This document shows, piece after piece, positions 55,734-64,000 of a stretch of DNA of 64,000 nucleotides. Below the pieces are notes generated by a model that saw only the letters and a program-made list of their open reading frames with translations, ran no database searches and was not told where the DNA came from. The position numbers were made by a program, and so were the translations under genes. The DNA lies in NCBI GenBank assembly GCA_965662345.1, contig CBFIHE010000013.1:6491-70490 (forward strand), in the 5' to 3' direction. Position 1 is the first letter of the stretch. Every line of letters starts with the position of its first letter. Source of the DNA: UBA6049 sp965662345. GTDB taxonomy: Bacteria > Bacteroidota > Bacteroidia > Flavobacteriales_G > Salibacteraceae.

Positions 55734-55774
55734 AAAGAGTCCGTGACGATTGGTTACGGCACTCTTTCTTTTTT
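55734..55774 (+). terminator. Intra-operon hairpin/attenuator between atpE and atpF
   Basis: AAAGAGT and ACTCTTT, with CCGTGAC and GTTACGG inside (one G-T pair and one extra C), form a stem of about 13 pairs around a five-base loop, followed by CTTTTTT. It would partly terminate transcription or protect the upstream RNA. This fits a need for more subunit c than of b, delta, alpha and gamma. Confidence 0.65.
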
Positions 55775-55808
55775 GAATTGAAACAGTAGAGCATACATTC
55801 TATAGATT

Positions 55809-56309
55809 ATGGAAAATTTATTATCCGAATTCTCAACAGGCCTGTTCATTTGGCAAGTAGTACTTTTTGTAGTGCTAGTCTTGGTTTTAAAGAAGGTTGC
55901 TTGGCCTAAAATTATGGATGCAGTAGAAGAGCGTGAAAGCTCTATCTCCTATGCATTACAAGCGGCAGAAAAGGCTAAAAAAGAAATGGAAGCGCTTCAA
56001 GCTAGCAATGAAGAGTTGCTCAAAGAAGCACGCGAAGAACGCGACCGCATGATGCGCGAGGCACGCGATACAAAAGACCAGATTGTTGCTGAAGCAAAGA
56101 ACAAGGCTCAAGAAGAAGCGTCTAAAATGATTGCATCAGCTAAATCTACCATTGAAGGAGAAAAGAAAGCTGCACTTAACGAAATCAAGACGTTTTCTGC
56201 AGACTTAGCCTTGCAAGTTGCTGAGAAAATCATGCGCTCAGAGTTGAGCAGCGATGAAAAGCAAAAAGAATTGGCTTCTAAATATGTTGATGAAATCAAC
56301 TTGAATTAG
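55809..56309 (+). CDS. atpF: ATP synthase F0 subunit b
   Basis: The peripheral stalk subunit, 166 residues. One membrane helix near residues 12-30 is followed by a long charged coiled coil (about 35-160), ending with a delta-binding helix (SADLALQVAEKIMRSELS). It lies one base from atpH. Confidence 0.95.
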   Translation: MENLLSEFSTGLFIWQVVLFVVLVLVLKKVAWPKIMDAVEERESSISYALQAAEKAKKEMEALQASNEELLKEAREERDRMMREARDTKDQIVAEAKNKAQEEASKMIASAKSTIEGEKKAALNEIKTFSADLALQVAEKIMRSELSSDEKQKELASKYVDEINLN

Positions 56310-56310
56310 A

Positions 56311-56868
56311 ATGAAAGTTTCGAAAGCAGCATCAAGATATGCCAAAGCGCTGTTAGATCTTTCTACCGAAAGTAAATCTGAGGAGAAAGTCTTGGCAGAT
56401 ATGGATTTGGTTGCCAGCGTCATAGACAGCTCTGCGGAATTACGCATGGCTATTGAAAGCAAGGTGATTAATGAAGAGAAAAAAGAGCGCGCCCTAGATG
56501 TTATATTCAATGGGAAAGTTCAAGACATTACCTTGAAGTTCTTTGTGTTGTTAGCAAAAAACTCAAGAGCAGATCTCATTCCAGATATCACCCTAGAATA
56601 CAAACGCGTTTTCAAAGAAGCCAAAGGCATCTTAGAAGTAGTAGTTAAAAGCGCTACTAAATTAGATGCAGTAGCTTTGGATAAAATCAAATCCATGGTG
56701 CTCACAGGTGATTGGAAAACCGTAGAGATTTTAGAAGAGATTGATAGTGACCTCATTGGTGGTTTTGTTGTGAAAAGTAACAATACCATTTATGACGCCT
56801 CAGTTTCCTCTCAACTCCGTGACTTGAAAATGAATTTAGTAGACTATACACACGTATCACAGCTATAA
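56311..56868 (+). CDS. atpH: ATP synthase F1 subunit delta
   Basis: A 185-residue subunit that attaches the stalk to the top of F1. A six-helix N-terminal domain (SKAASRYAKALLDLS) and the C-terminal GGFVVKSNNTIYDASVSSQL are typical. Confidence 0.95.
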   Translation: MKVSKAASRYAKALLDLSTESKSEEKVLADMDLVASVIDSSAELRMAIESKVINEEKKERALDVIFNGKVQDITLKFFVLLAKNSRADLIPDITLEYKRVFKEAKGILEVVVKSATKLDAVALDKIKSMVLTGDWKTVEILEEIDSDLIGGFVVKSNNTIYDASVSSQLRDLKMNLVDYTHVSQL

Positions 56869-56889
56869 AACTGTTTAAATCAACTAGAA

Positions 56890-58464
56890 ATGGCAGACAT
56901 TAAACCGGCCGAAGTATCAGCCATCCTGAGAGAGCAACTTTCAGGTTTTAAATCGGCAGCTGAATTAGAAGAAGTGGGTACCGTACTTCAAGTAGGTGAC
57001 GGTATTGCACGTATTTATGGATTGACAAACGTACAGTACGGTGAGTTGATTGAATTTGAAAACGGTTTGCAAGGTATTGCCTTGAACCTTGAAGAAGATA
57101 ACGTTGGTGCGGTACTTCTTGGTGGTTCTAACGAAATTCGTGAAGGTGATACTGTTAAGCGTACAAAACTCATTGCCTCTATCAATGTAGGCGAAGGTAT
57201 TGTAGGTCGTGTTGTAAATACGTTGGGTGAGCCAATTGATGGCAAAGGACCTTTAGAGGGAGAAACGGTTGAAATGCCTTTGGAGCGTAAAGCACCAGGT
57301 GTAATCTATCGTCAACCCGTGAACGAGCCGCTTCAAACTGGAATCAAGTCTATTGATGCTATGATTCCAATTGGTAGAGGACAACGTGAGTTGGTAATTG
57401 GTGACCGCCAAACTGGTAAATCTACCGTTACCTTGGATACCATCATCAACCAAAAAGAATTTTATGATGCTGGTGAGCCTGTTTACTGTATTTATGTTGC
57501 TATTGGTCAGAAAGCTTCTACCGTAGCGCAAATTGTAAAGACACTAACAGACGCAGGAGCAATGGCATACACCACCATTGTTGCAGCAAATGCATCTGAT
57601 CCAGCTCCAATGCAGGTTTACGCTCCGTTTGCAGGTGCAGCCATTGGCGAGTACTTCCGTGATACAGGTCGTCCTGCATTAATTGTATACGATGATTTAT
57701 CTAAGCAAGCAGTTGCTTACCGTGAGGTATCTCTCCTATTGAGACGTCCTCCAGGTCGTGAAGCATACCCAGGAGATGTATTCTACTTACACTCTCGTTT
57801 ATTGGAGCGTGCGGCAAAAGTAATTGCAGATGATGGCATTGCATCGCAAATGAATGACCTTCCTGAATCTTTGAAAGACAAAGTAAAGGGTGGAGGTTCG
57901 TTAACAGCGCTTCCTGTAATTGAAACACAAGCGGGTGATGTATCTGCCTATATTCCAACGAATGTGATCTCCATTACGGATGGTCAGATTTTCTTGGAGT
58001 CAAACTTGTTTAACTCTGGTGTTAGACCAGCTATTAACGTAGGTATCTCTGTATCTCGCGTAGGTGGTTCTGCTCAGATTAAATCAATGAAAAAAGTTTC
58101 TGGTACTCTAAAGCTAGATCAGGCACAGTATAGGGAACTTGAAGCATTCTCTAAGTTTGGTTCTGATTTAGATGCTGCTACTAAAGCAGTACTAGACAAA
58201 GGAGCGAGAAACGTTGAGATCTTAAAGCAAGCACAAAACTCTCCGCTTCCAGTAGAAGAGCAAATTGCTATCATATACGTTGGAACCAAAGGTTTGCTGC
58301 AACGTGTACCTGTAAATAAGGTGCGTGAATTTGAGGTTGAATACCTAGATATGTTACGCGCGCAACACAAAGATGCTTTGGCCGATTTGAAAGGCGGAAA
58401 GCTATCAGATCACGCTATTGAAACACTTGAAAAAGTGTGTGCCGATTTGGCTTCTAAGTATTAA
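56890..58464 (+). CDS. atpA: ATP synthase F1 subunit alpha
   Basis: A 524-residue non-catalytic nucleotide-binding subunit. Walker A is GDRQTGKST at about residue 170. The conserved Arg finger lies in ISVSRVGGSAQ at about residue 395. The N-terminal beta-barrel and C-terminal helical domain are complete. It is well conserved, which makes it useful for placing the organism. Confidence 0.97.
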   Translation: MADIKPAEVSAILREQLSGFKSAAELEEVGTVLQVGDGIARIYGLTNVQYGELIEFENGLQGIALNLEEDNVGAVLLGGSNEIREGDTVKRTKLIASINVGEGIVGRVVNTLGEPIDGKGPLEGETVEMPLERKAPGVIYRQPVNEPLQTGIKSIDAMIPIGRGQRELVIGDRQTGKSTVTLDTIINQKEFYDAGEPVYCIYVAIGQKASTVAQIVKTLTDAGAMAYTTIVAANASDPAPMQVYAPFAGAAIGEYFRDTGRPALIVYDDLSKQAVAYREVSLLLRRPPGREAYPGDVFYLHSRLLERAAKVIADDGIASQMNDLPESLKDKVKGGGSLTALPVIETQAGDVSAYIPTNVISITDGQIFLESNLFNSGVRPAINVGISVSRVGGSAQIKSMKKVSGTLKLDQAQYRELEAFSKFGSDLDAATKAVLDKGARNVEILKQAQNSPLPVEEQIAIIYVGTKGLLQRVPVNKVREFEVEYLDMLRAQHKDALADLKGGKLSDHAIETLEKVCADLASKY

Positions 58465-58483
58465 GAATTAAAAGCGTTAGGCT

Positions 58484-59356
58484 ATGCCAAGCTTAAAAGA
58501 AGTACGTAACCGCATTACCTCAGTAAACTCTACTAGACAGATTACTTCTGCTATGAAGATGGTTTCTGCTGCCAAATTGAAAAAAGCGCAGGATACTATT
58601 GTTGAGTTGAGACCATATGCTGAGAAGTTGACTGATATACTAGGTAATCTAAGCGGAAACATAGAGTCTGTAGAAGGTAATTTTGCAGAAGAACGCGAAG
58701 TGAAAAAAGTATTGTTGGTAGCATATACCTCTAACAGAGGTTTATGTGGAGCCTTCAATGCCCAAATTACAAGACGCGTTACCAGAGCGATTGAAGAAAC
58801 AGATGCCAATATTGATGTTGAAGTGCTCAGTATTGGCAAAAAGGCCTACGATTTCTTCAGAAAAACCCCTTATGCTGAAAAAGGCTTAGGGTTAGAAGAT
58901 TCGGGTAATGACCTTTACGAGAACATCGACTTCTCTAAAACTGCAGGTGTTTCGGAGACCATAATGGATGCTTTCTTGAATGGAACGTATGACCAAGTTG
59001 TTTTGGTATATAACAGATTCAAGAATGCTGCTTCACAGGACGTAATGTATGAGCAAATGCTTCCAATAGTTCCTCCAACGGAAACTGGAAACGATACAGA
59101 ATACATCTTTGAGCCTAGCAAAGAAGATATATTAGAAGAATTGATACCAAAGGCCCTTAAAACACAGATGCATAAAGCTCTGCTTGATTCTAACGCCTCC
59201 GAACATGGCGCTCGAATGACGGCTATGCACAAGGCAACAGACAATGCTACAGAACTTCTTAAGGAGTTGAAATTAACTTACAACAAAGCACGTCAAGCGG
59301 CAATTACTAAAGAGATTTTAGAAATTACCTCTGGAGCAGAAGCATTGAACGAATAG
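58484..59356 (+). CDS. atpG: ATP synthase F1 subunit gamma
   Basis: The central rotor shaft, 290 residues. The N-terminal coiled-coil helix (LKEVRNRITSVNSTRQITSAM) and C-terminal helix (KLTYNKARQAAITKEI) pack together, with GLCGAFNAQ in the Rossmann-like middle domain. It is the last gene of the operon; atpD and atpC do not follow. Confidence 0.96.
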   Translation: MPSLKEVRNRITSVNSTRQITSAMKMVSAAKLKKAQDTIVELRPYAEKLTDILGNLSGNIESVEGNFAEEREVKKVLLVAYTSNRGLCGAFNAQITRRVTRAIEETDANIDVEVLSIGKKAYDFFRKTPYAEKGLGLEDSGNDLYENIDFSKTAGVSETIMDAFLNGTYDQVVLVYNRFKNAASQDVMYEQMLPIVPPTETGNDTEYIFEPSKEDILEELIPKALKTQMHKALLDSNASEHGARMTAMHKATDNATELLKELKLTYNKARQAAITKEILEITSGAEALNE

Positions 59357-59379
59357 ATAGTATTTACTAAAGTGTAAAG

Positions 59380-59412
59380 AACCGCGCTGATTGATCAGCG
59401 CGGTTTTTTTTT
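59380..59412 (+). terminator. Rho-independent terminator after atpG
   Basis: ACCGCGCTGA-TTGA-TCAGCGCGGT is a perfect ten-pair stem with four-base loop, followed by nine to ten T. This is the strongest terminator in the window. Confidence 0.95.
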
Positions 59413-59466
59413 GCTTTAGAAAGTTTACTTTTAGTTTGAAATTCTCATCCAATAAATTCAATTGTT

Positions 59467-60054
59467 ATGTACAAGAGATTTCTCTTTTTTGTAACCCTAA
59501 TCTTAGCTAGTTCCTTAGGGTTTTCTCAAGCTGAATTCGGTCCTCGCGTTGCACTCAATCTAGCTAATAATGGACGTGATGCCAGTGGAGATATGCGTGT
59601 GGCAATGGCATTTGGCGCCACAGCTGACTTTAAACTCAATGATTTGATCTCTTTAGGCGGTGATTTAGTGTACTCTATGCAGGGCTCTACAGATGAAACA
59701 ACAATTCCATTTGTGGGTTCGGTTGAATCAACAACTAAGTTAAATTACATAAATCTTCCTATTTACGCCAAAATAAGCCCTATTCCTGAAGTACCATTTT
59801 TCATATTGGGAGGGCTTCAACCTGGTGTAGCGGTAACAAGAAAAGTTAAAATTGACAATACCGAGACCAATGTAAAAAATTCATACAAAGCGTTTGACTT
59901 AGCCGTTCCTCTTGGTGTAGGCGTTAAGTTAGATATGGGGTTAGCATTTGATGCACGCTATAACCTAGGTTTACTCAACATTTCAGACATTGGAAACTTT
60001 AAAACCAACAACAGCGTGTTTCAAATAGGCGTGAGTTATTACATAGGGATGTAA
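59467..60054 (+). CDS. Outer-membrane beta-barrel protein (porin family, small)
   Basis: A 195-residue exported barrel with a signal peptide ending LGFSQ and about eight strands. It starts AEFGPRVALNLANN, a common opening of the Bacteroidota outer-membrane beta-barrel family, and ends FQIGVSYYIGM. The function is unknown. It stands alone between two terminators. Confidence 0.8.
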   Translation: MYKRFLFFVTLILASSLGFSQAEFGPRVALNLANNGRDASGDMRVAMAFGATADFKLNDLISLGGDLVYSMQGSTDETTIPFVGSVESTTKLNYINLPIYAKISPIPEVPFFILGGLQPGVAVTRKVKIDNTETNVKNSYKAFDLAVPLGVGVKLDMGLAFDARYNLGLLNISDIGNFKTNNSVFQIGVSYYIGM

Positions 60055-60087
60055 AATTCTATTCATACGATTGGCTAAAATAGGCAG

Positions 60088-60118
60088 AAGCTGCGGTACC
60101 CCACTCGCAGCTTTTTTT
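60088..60118. terminator. Rho-independent terminator, bidirectional
   Basis: AAGCTGCG and CGCAGCTT pair around a ten-base loop, with a seven-T run on the plus strand. It lies between the convergent beta-barrel gene and bioY, and bioY's stop overlaps its edge. Confidence 0.85.
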
Positions 60119-60617
60119 ATGCGAGTTTGCTTCTTATGAAATAAACCACTCCTGCAGCACCACTACTCTTTATAAACAACCCTGGAAGTAATGATAATGA
60201 GATAGCCCTGAGATCTATATCAGCAACCTGGAAGTTCAACCAAATGAACCCTGGAATAACTATAAGAATGTGTGCCAAAACAAAAACGATAAAATAGTAC
60301 CAAAAAGAATTGCTTATCCGTGGAATCAGATAGCTTACCAAACCAGTGGTTAACAGGAAGCCAACAAAGAAACCTGCGGTAGGCCCAGTCAATTTCTCAA
60401 ATCCACCAACATAGCCGCTAAAAACAGGAAGACCTATTGCCCCTAAAAGGATGTAAATAAAAACCAATGAAACACTGTACCCAGGTCTAAATACCCCAGC
60501 TATGACCAATAAAACAAAAGTTTGCAGACTAATATCTACTGGCTGAATGGATAAACTTGCAGGAGCGAGTAAGACCAACGCCAGCATTGCTACTATTAAC
60601 TGTGTGGTCTTGCTCAA
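60117..60617 (-). CDS. bioY: Biotin transporter substrate-binding protein
   Basis: A 166-residue integral membrane protein with six helices. The BioY signatures GAIGLPVFSGYVGG and LTGPTAGFFVGF at about residues 58-88 are clear. BioY imports biotin alone or with the EcfAT energy module, which is not encoded nearby. It overlaps radA by four bases, so it is cotranscribed. The biotin carrier protein elsewhere in the window would be one user. Confidence 0.92.
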   Translation of the reverse strand: MSKTTQLIVAMLALVLLAPASLSIQPVDISLQTFVLLVIAGVFRPGYSVSLVFIYILLGAIGLPVFSGYVGGFEKLTGPTAGFFVGFLLTTGLVSYLIPRISNSFWYYFIVFVLAHILIVIPGFIWLNFQVADIDLRAISLSLLPGLFIKSSGAAGVVYFIRSKLA

Positions 60618-61981
60618 AACAGCCTTCTATATACGTCTTCAATCTTAGAAACTTGTACTACCTCAATTCCAAAAGATGAAGCATCTAACCCTTTCATATT
60701 GTAGCTAGAAACAAAGATCTGCTCAAAACCGAGTTTTTCAGCTTCTCGAATTCGCAGCTCAACTCTATTTACAGGCCTTATTTCACCACTTAGCCCTACC
60801 TCTGCGGCAAAACACGTATTGGGGTTAATAGCTTCATCGTTGTTTGAAGATAAGATGGCACACACAACGCCTAAATCTATGGCAGGATCGTCTACTTTTA
60901 TTCCTCCAGCAATATTTAAGAAAACGTCTTTAGCTGCTAGCCTAAACCCACAACGCTTTTCCAAAACTGCCAAAAGCATACTCAACCTGCGTAAATCAAA
61001 CCCTGTAGCAGAACGTTGAGGAGTGCCATACGCTGCGGTGCTAACCAAGGCTTGTATTTCTATAAGCATAGGTCTAAGCCCTTCCATAGTGGCTGCAATA
61101 GCGGTGCCGCTAAGACCCTTATCTCTATTTGAAATAAGAATCTCGCTTGGGTTTGTTACGGTTCTTAATCCAGAACCACGCATCTCGTAAATACCCAATT
61201 CATGTGTAGAGCCAAAACGATTCTTAACAGCACGTAGCAACCTGAAGATATGGTTTCTGTCTCCTTCGAACTGGAGAACAGTATCTACCATATGTTCTAG
61301 AACTTTTGGTCCTGCAATGCTACCTTCTTTATTGATGTGCCCTACCAAAATAACAGGGGTATGGGTAGTTTTAGCATACTTCAACCATTCTGCAGCACAT
61401 GCTCGTATTTGTGAAACGCTTCCTGCTGCTGCATCTAACAACGGAGTGTGCATAGTTTGGATAGAATCTACAATTACCACATCTGGTTGCAGGTTCTTAA
61501 CATGAACGAAAATGTTATCTAGATTGGTCTCCGTATAGAGGTAGCAATGCTCATTAGTAATCCCAATTCTATCCGCTCGCATTTTTATCTGTTGCTCGCT
61601 CTCCTCTCCAGAAACATAGAATACTTTCTTTGATTCAAACTGTAATACCAACTGCAAGAGCAGCGTAGACTTCCCAATGCCAGGCTCTCCCCCTAGTAAA
61701 ATGAGTGAGCCTGGTACTAAACCTCCACCCAGTACTCTATTCAATTCCTCATCAGGAAGCTGTGTTCGCGGACTTTTAGCGAAGTCAATCTCTGTAATGG
61801 CTTGGGGCTTTCTACCGCCCTCTTTGTCTAACAAAGACTGATTTTTAGAGGTCCCAGATTCTTTAACCTGAACTTCTTCTACAAAAGTATTCCACTCGCC
61901 ACAACTTGGACAACGACCTACCCATTGGGGAGATGAGCTACCACAACTTTGGCATATGTAAGATTTCTTGACTTTAGGCAA
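60614..61981 (-). CDS. radA: DNA repair protein RadA
   Basis: A 455-residue recombination helicase. An N-terminal zinc finger uses Cys10, Cys13, Cys24 and Cys27. A RecA-like core follows, with Walker A GGEPGIGKSTLLLQL and Walker B VVIVDSIQT. The RadA-specific KNRFGS comes next, then a C-terminal Lon-like domain (GGIKVDDPAIDLGVVCA). It promotes branch migration in homologous recombination. Confidence 0.97.
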   Translation of the reverse strand: MPKVKKSYICQSCGSSSPQWVGRCPSCGEWNTFVEEVQVKESGTSKNQSLLDKEGGRKPQAITEIDFAKSPRTQLPDEELNRVLGGGLVPGSLILLGGEPGIGKSTLLLQLVLQFESKKVFYVSGEESEQQIKMRADRIGITNEHCYLYTETNLDNIFVHVKNLQPDVVIVDSIQTMHTPLLDAAAGSVSQIRACAAEWLKYAKTTHTPVILVGHINKEGSIAGPKVLEHMVDTVLQFEGDRNHIFRLLRAVKNRFGSTHELGIYEMRGSGLRTVTNPSEILISNRDKGLSGTAIAATMEGLRPMLIEIQALVSTAAYGTPQRSATGFDLRRLSMLLAVLEKRCGFRLAAKDVFLNIAGGIKVDDPAIDLGVVCAILSSNNDEAINPNTCFAAEVGLSGEIRPVNRVELRIREAEKLGFEQIFVSSYNMKGLDASSFGIEVVQVSKIEDVYRRLF

Positions 61982-61992
61982 TGCGCTTGATT

Positions 61993-62520
61993 TTAGCGCA
62001 AATTAGCTTGAATGATTTTCTCTTCCAAGCGCGAAGTGGAATGTCCTGGAACAAATGGTATAGCCGCAACCTCACCACCCCAAGATCTAACTTCAATTGA
62101 ACCCACCATGTAGTTTGGATTGTTCTGGTCGGTTTCATGAGGGTTGTAGTCTCCACCTTTTACCAATACATGAGGCTGCAAGGCTTCGATTAGCTCTAGT
62201 GGTGTATCCTCATCAAAAATAACTACCAACGCTACACACTCCAGTGATGCGAGTATAATGGCTCTGGTATCTTGATCTTTAATGGGTCTAGCTGGCCCCT
62301 TATTCAATCGTTTTACAGAAGCGTCTGCGTTCAATCCAATAACCAACTTGGTTCCTAAATCAGAAGCTTTAGAAAGGTAATCAATGTGGCCTGCGTGTAA
62401 GAGATCGAATACACCATTCGTGAATACGATCTTCTCACCTCCATCTCGCCAAGCGCCAAGCTGTTGAGCCGAACTATCGCGTGAGCAGATTTTATCCGTT
62501 AGTTTTTTGTAAGCCCCCAT
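61993..62520 (-). CDS. rfaE2: D-glycero-beta-D-manno-heptose 1-phosphate adenylyltransferase
   Basis: A 175-residue nucleotidyltransferase making ADP-heptose for the LPS inner core. The core has FTNGVFDLLHAGHIDYL (His42 and His45 of HxGH), DEDTPLELIEALQPHVLVKGGDY and GHSTSRLEEKI, as in the stand-alone RfaE domain II. It overlaps the upstream membrane-protein gene by 29 bases. The 11 bases after it lead into radA. Confidence 0.93.
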   Translation of the reverse strand: MGAYKKLTDKICSRDSSAQQLGAWRDGGEKIVFTNGVFDLLHAGHIDYLSKASDLGTKLVIGLNADASVKRLNKGPARPIKDQDTRAIILASLECVALVVIFDEDTPLELIEALQPHVLVKGGDYNPHETDQNNPNYMVGSIEVRSWGGEVAAIPFVPGHSTSRLEEKIIQANLR

Positions 62521-63508
62521 TTTTCATACGATTGTAAGCAGGGATAAGTGCAAAAGACAGGGTTCCCGTGGCTAAAATCAATAAGGTTTGAGCTGTCCAA
62601 ACAATCCAGCCAAATGCTCCTGCAACATTACCATCTACAGCATAAAGTACCAAAATGGCCTGAACTGCGAGCGGGTAAGCACCTATTCCACCGTTTGTTG
62701 CTGCAATGGTTATTCCACCTAAAACAAATGCAGTTAGTACACCCTCAAAGGGTACATGAGAAGTTTCTGGTAAACTAAAGAAGCAGAGGTAAAACATGAG
62801 AACATACATCAACCAGATGAACACGGTGTGGAATATAAATGCCCATTTCTGTTTCATGGTAACGATACTAAGCACTCCATCCACAATATTCTTGAGTATG
62901 GACTGCACCGTTGTAATGAACTTATTATCTGACTTAATTCGATAAATAAACACCAGGGTTCCAATACCAGCCACAAAAAGAAAACTCAATATTCCGATGA
63001 CCATCCCTCCCGAAACATTTCCTAAAACGGTACTTAGAAAATCATTTAACAGCTCTTGGATCACTTCATACTGTAAAAAGATTACGGCTGTGGTGGTGGT
63101 TAACAAGATAATCAAGTCTGCAACTCTTTCTGCGATTACTGTTCCTAATAAACTCTCAAATGGAATTTTGTCATATCTACGCATTACACCACATCGCGAA
63201 ATCTCGCCAAGACGTGGAACAGCGAGGTTAATGAGGTAACCTATGAAAACAGAGAAGGTGGCATTCATTAAGTCTGGCTTGTAACCAAGTGGCTCTAGAG
63301 TGTATTTCCAACGATAGGCCCTACTAACATGACTTAACACGGCAGGAATAAGTGATAGCCACACCCATGTATAATTTGCTCTTTTAAAGGCATCAAGAAT
63401 AGCCGTCTTGTCTTGTTCTGTTAACCCTTGAATAAACCACCACACTAAAAATAGACCTAGACCTAAGGGAATGACGACTTTTAAAGAACCAACCAAGAAC
63501 TTCTTCAC
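62492..63508 (-). CDS. Lysylphosphatidylglycerol synthase TM-domain (YbhN/UPF0104) family protein
   Basis: A 338-residue integral membrane protein with about eight helices. SRAYRWKYTLEPLG, VPRLGEISRC and VIAERVADLIILL are family motifs, and GGITIAATNGGIGAYPLA is at the C-terminal half. These proteins are proposed lipid flippases, without the lysyl-transferase domain of MprF. Being next to an LPS gene fits an envelope-lipid role, but this is inference. Confidence 0.88.
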   Translation of the reverse strand: MKKFLVGSLKVVIPLGLGLFLVWWFIQGLTEQDKTAILDAFKRANYTWVWLSLIPAVLSHVSRAYRWKYTLEPLGYKPDLMNATFSVFIGYLINLAVPRLGEISRCGVMRRYDKIPFESLLGTVIAERVADLIILLTTTTAVIFLQYEVIQELLNDFLSTVLGNVSGGMVIGILSFLFVAGIGTLVFIYRIKSDNKFITTVQSILKNIVDGVLSIVTMKQKWAFIFHTVFIWLMYVLMFYLCFFSLPETSHVPFEGVLTAFVLGGITIAATNGGIGAYPLAVQAILVLYAVDGNVAGAFGWIVWTAQTLLILATGTLSFALIPAYNRMKNGGLQKTNG

Positions 63509-63515
63509 GTGTCGA

Positions 63516-63866
63516 TTACTTTATGGTGTTTGTGGTTTCATCGGGGAAGACCAGTGAAGGTTTGAAGGTCTTAGCCTCTTCAAAATCAAGCAGCGCATAG
63601 GATATGATAATGACTATATCATTCACAGCTACCTTGCGGGCTGCAGGTCCATTCAGACAGACTTCACCACTGCCACGCTTACCTTTAATTACATATGTTT
63701 CTAAACGCTCACCGTTATTGATATTCACGATTTGAACTTTTTCGCCTTCAATAATATTGGAGGCTTCCATCAAATCTTCATCAATGGTTATGCTGCCGAT
63801 GTAATTCAAATCGGCTTCTGTCACCTTTACACGATGTATTTTAGACTTAACTACTTGAATTTGCAT
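63516..63866 (-). CDS. panD: Aspartate 1-decarboxylase
   Basis: Makes beta-alanine for pantothenate and CoA. It is a 116-residue proenzyme. Self-cleavage is expected between Gly24 and Ser25 in YIGSITID, creating the pyruvoyl group. SGEVCLNGPAARKV and VIIISYALLD are typical. It follows panC by 41 bases. Confidence 0.96.
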   Translation of the reverse strand: MQIQVVKSKIHRVKVTEADLNYIGSITIDEDLMEASNIIEGEKVQIVNINNGERLETYVIKGKRGSGEVCLNGPAARKVAVNDIVIIISYALLDFEEAKTFKPSLVFPDETTNTIK

Positions 63867-63889
63867 CTGTTGTATCCGCTAAAGCGGTG

Positions 63890-63897
63890 CAAAAGTA
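63890..63897 (-). promoter_or_regulatory. Possible -7 box between panC and panD
   Basis: TACTTTTG on the minus strand matches TAnnTTTG and lies 23 bases before panD. No -33 element is evident. It may give panD its own start within the pan operon. Confidence 0.35.
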
Positions 63898-63907
63898 CGA
63901 TTAATTA

Positions 63908-64000
63908 TTAGAGCGCCATGTTATCGATCAAGCGTACTCCCTCTATCCAAACCGCAATAAATGCTCTTGGTTCTGTACTAGACCTTCTATCTTCAAAAGG
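63908..64000 (-). CDS. panC: Pantothenate synthetase, partial (C-terminal 30 residues)
   Basis: The last 30 codons before TAA read PRAFIAVWIEGVRLIDNMAL in the final part, which matches the end of PanC (the family's ...GKVRLIDN tail). The rest lies beyond base 64000. With panD directly downstream it makes up the usual pantothenate pair. Confidence 0.85.
   Translation of the reverse strand, partial: PFEDRRSSTEPRAFIAVWIEGVRLIDNMAL

Noticed and set aside
60100..60700. Biotin-responsive regulatory element near bioY
   Set aside because: bioY overlaps radA by four bases, so there is no leader in which a riboswitch or operator could lie.

Overview
The window reads as chromosomal DNA of a Bacteroidota bacterium, most likely a marine Flavobacteriales-type lineage. 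The reasons are the low to moderate G+C, several exact TAnnTTTG promoter -7 boxes (the sigma-ABfr type), a type IX secretion component (SprE/PorW), secreted proteins with both type A and type B (gliding-motility-associated) C-terminal sorting domains, many outer-membrane beta-barrels, and an ATP synthase operon without the beta and epsilon genes. Two runs of exactly 100 N (38369-38468 and 39731-39830) show it is a draft scaffold.

Layout. 1-4446 (minus): tetR, tolC, adaptor and RND pump of a tripartite efflux system, the pump cut by the window edge. 4655-8266 (plus): asnS, rpoN and a PAP2-like membrane protein. 8263-17032: envelope and secreted proteins (beta-barrel, FG-GAP T9SS cargo, OB-fold protein, cysteine-containing secreted protein plus type B T9SS cargo) mixed with a CAT-anticodon tRNA, a HAD phosphatase, methylmalonyl-CoA epimerase and a FAD oxidoreductase. 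17104-22219: acetyl-CoA hydrolase/transferase, a small unknown gene that diverges from it with an overlapping start codon, and a minus-strand operon pfkA - Nudix - Asp-box propeller - dgkA.

22322-29719 (plus) is the most interesting block. It is a tightly packed signalling operon: a FIST sensor, a four-PAS histidine kinase, a membrane histidine-kinase homologue whose phospho-accepting His is Asn, a stand-alone receiver, and a REC-PAS-kinase-REC hybrid with several frameshifts and catalytic substitutions. No DNA-binding output domain is encoded. 29712-32442 (minus): an ABC-F ATPase and a frameshifted fructosamine kinase. 32492-34216: glutathione peroxidase and a SPOR protein. 34402-37795: a T9SS cargo gene broken by three in-frame stops, one frameshift and a missing start codon. 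37883-40355: a LytTR response regulator, tRNA-Ala, tRNA-Arg and a fatty acid desaturase, with both N gaps. All coding lesions I found lie between about 27.8 and 37.8 kb, next to these gaps, so sequence quality and real decay must be separated there.

40381-53186: a LamG/T9SS protein with five cysteine repeats, an 1150-residue outer-membrane protein of unknown role, a biotin carrier protein, an M1 aminopeptidase lipoprotein, RNase HI, an M23 peptidase and SprE/PorW. 53233-59356 (plus): bactofilin followed by the ATP synthase operon atpZ - DUF6168-like - atpB - atpE - atpF - atpH - atpA - atpG, with a terminator-like hairpin between atpE and atpF. 59467-64000: a small beta-barrel, then a minus-strand run panC - panD - YbhN-like - rfaE2 - radA - bioY.
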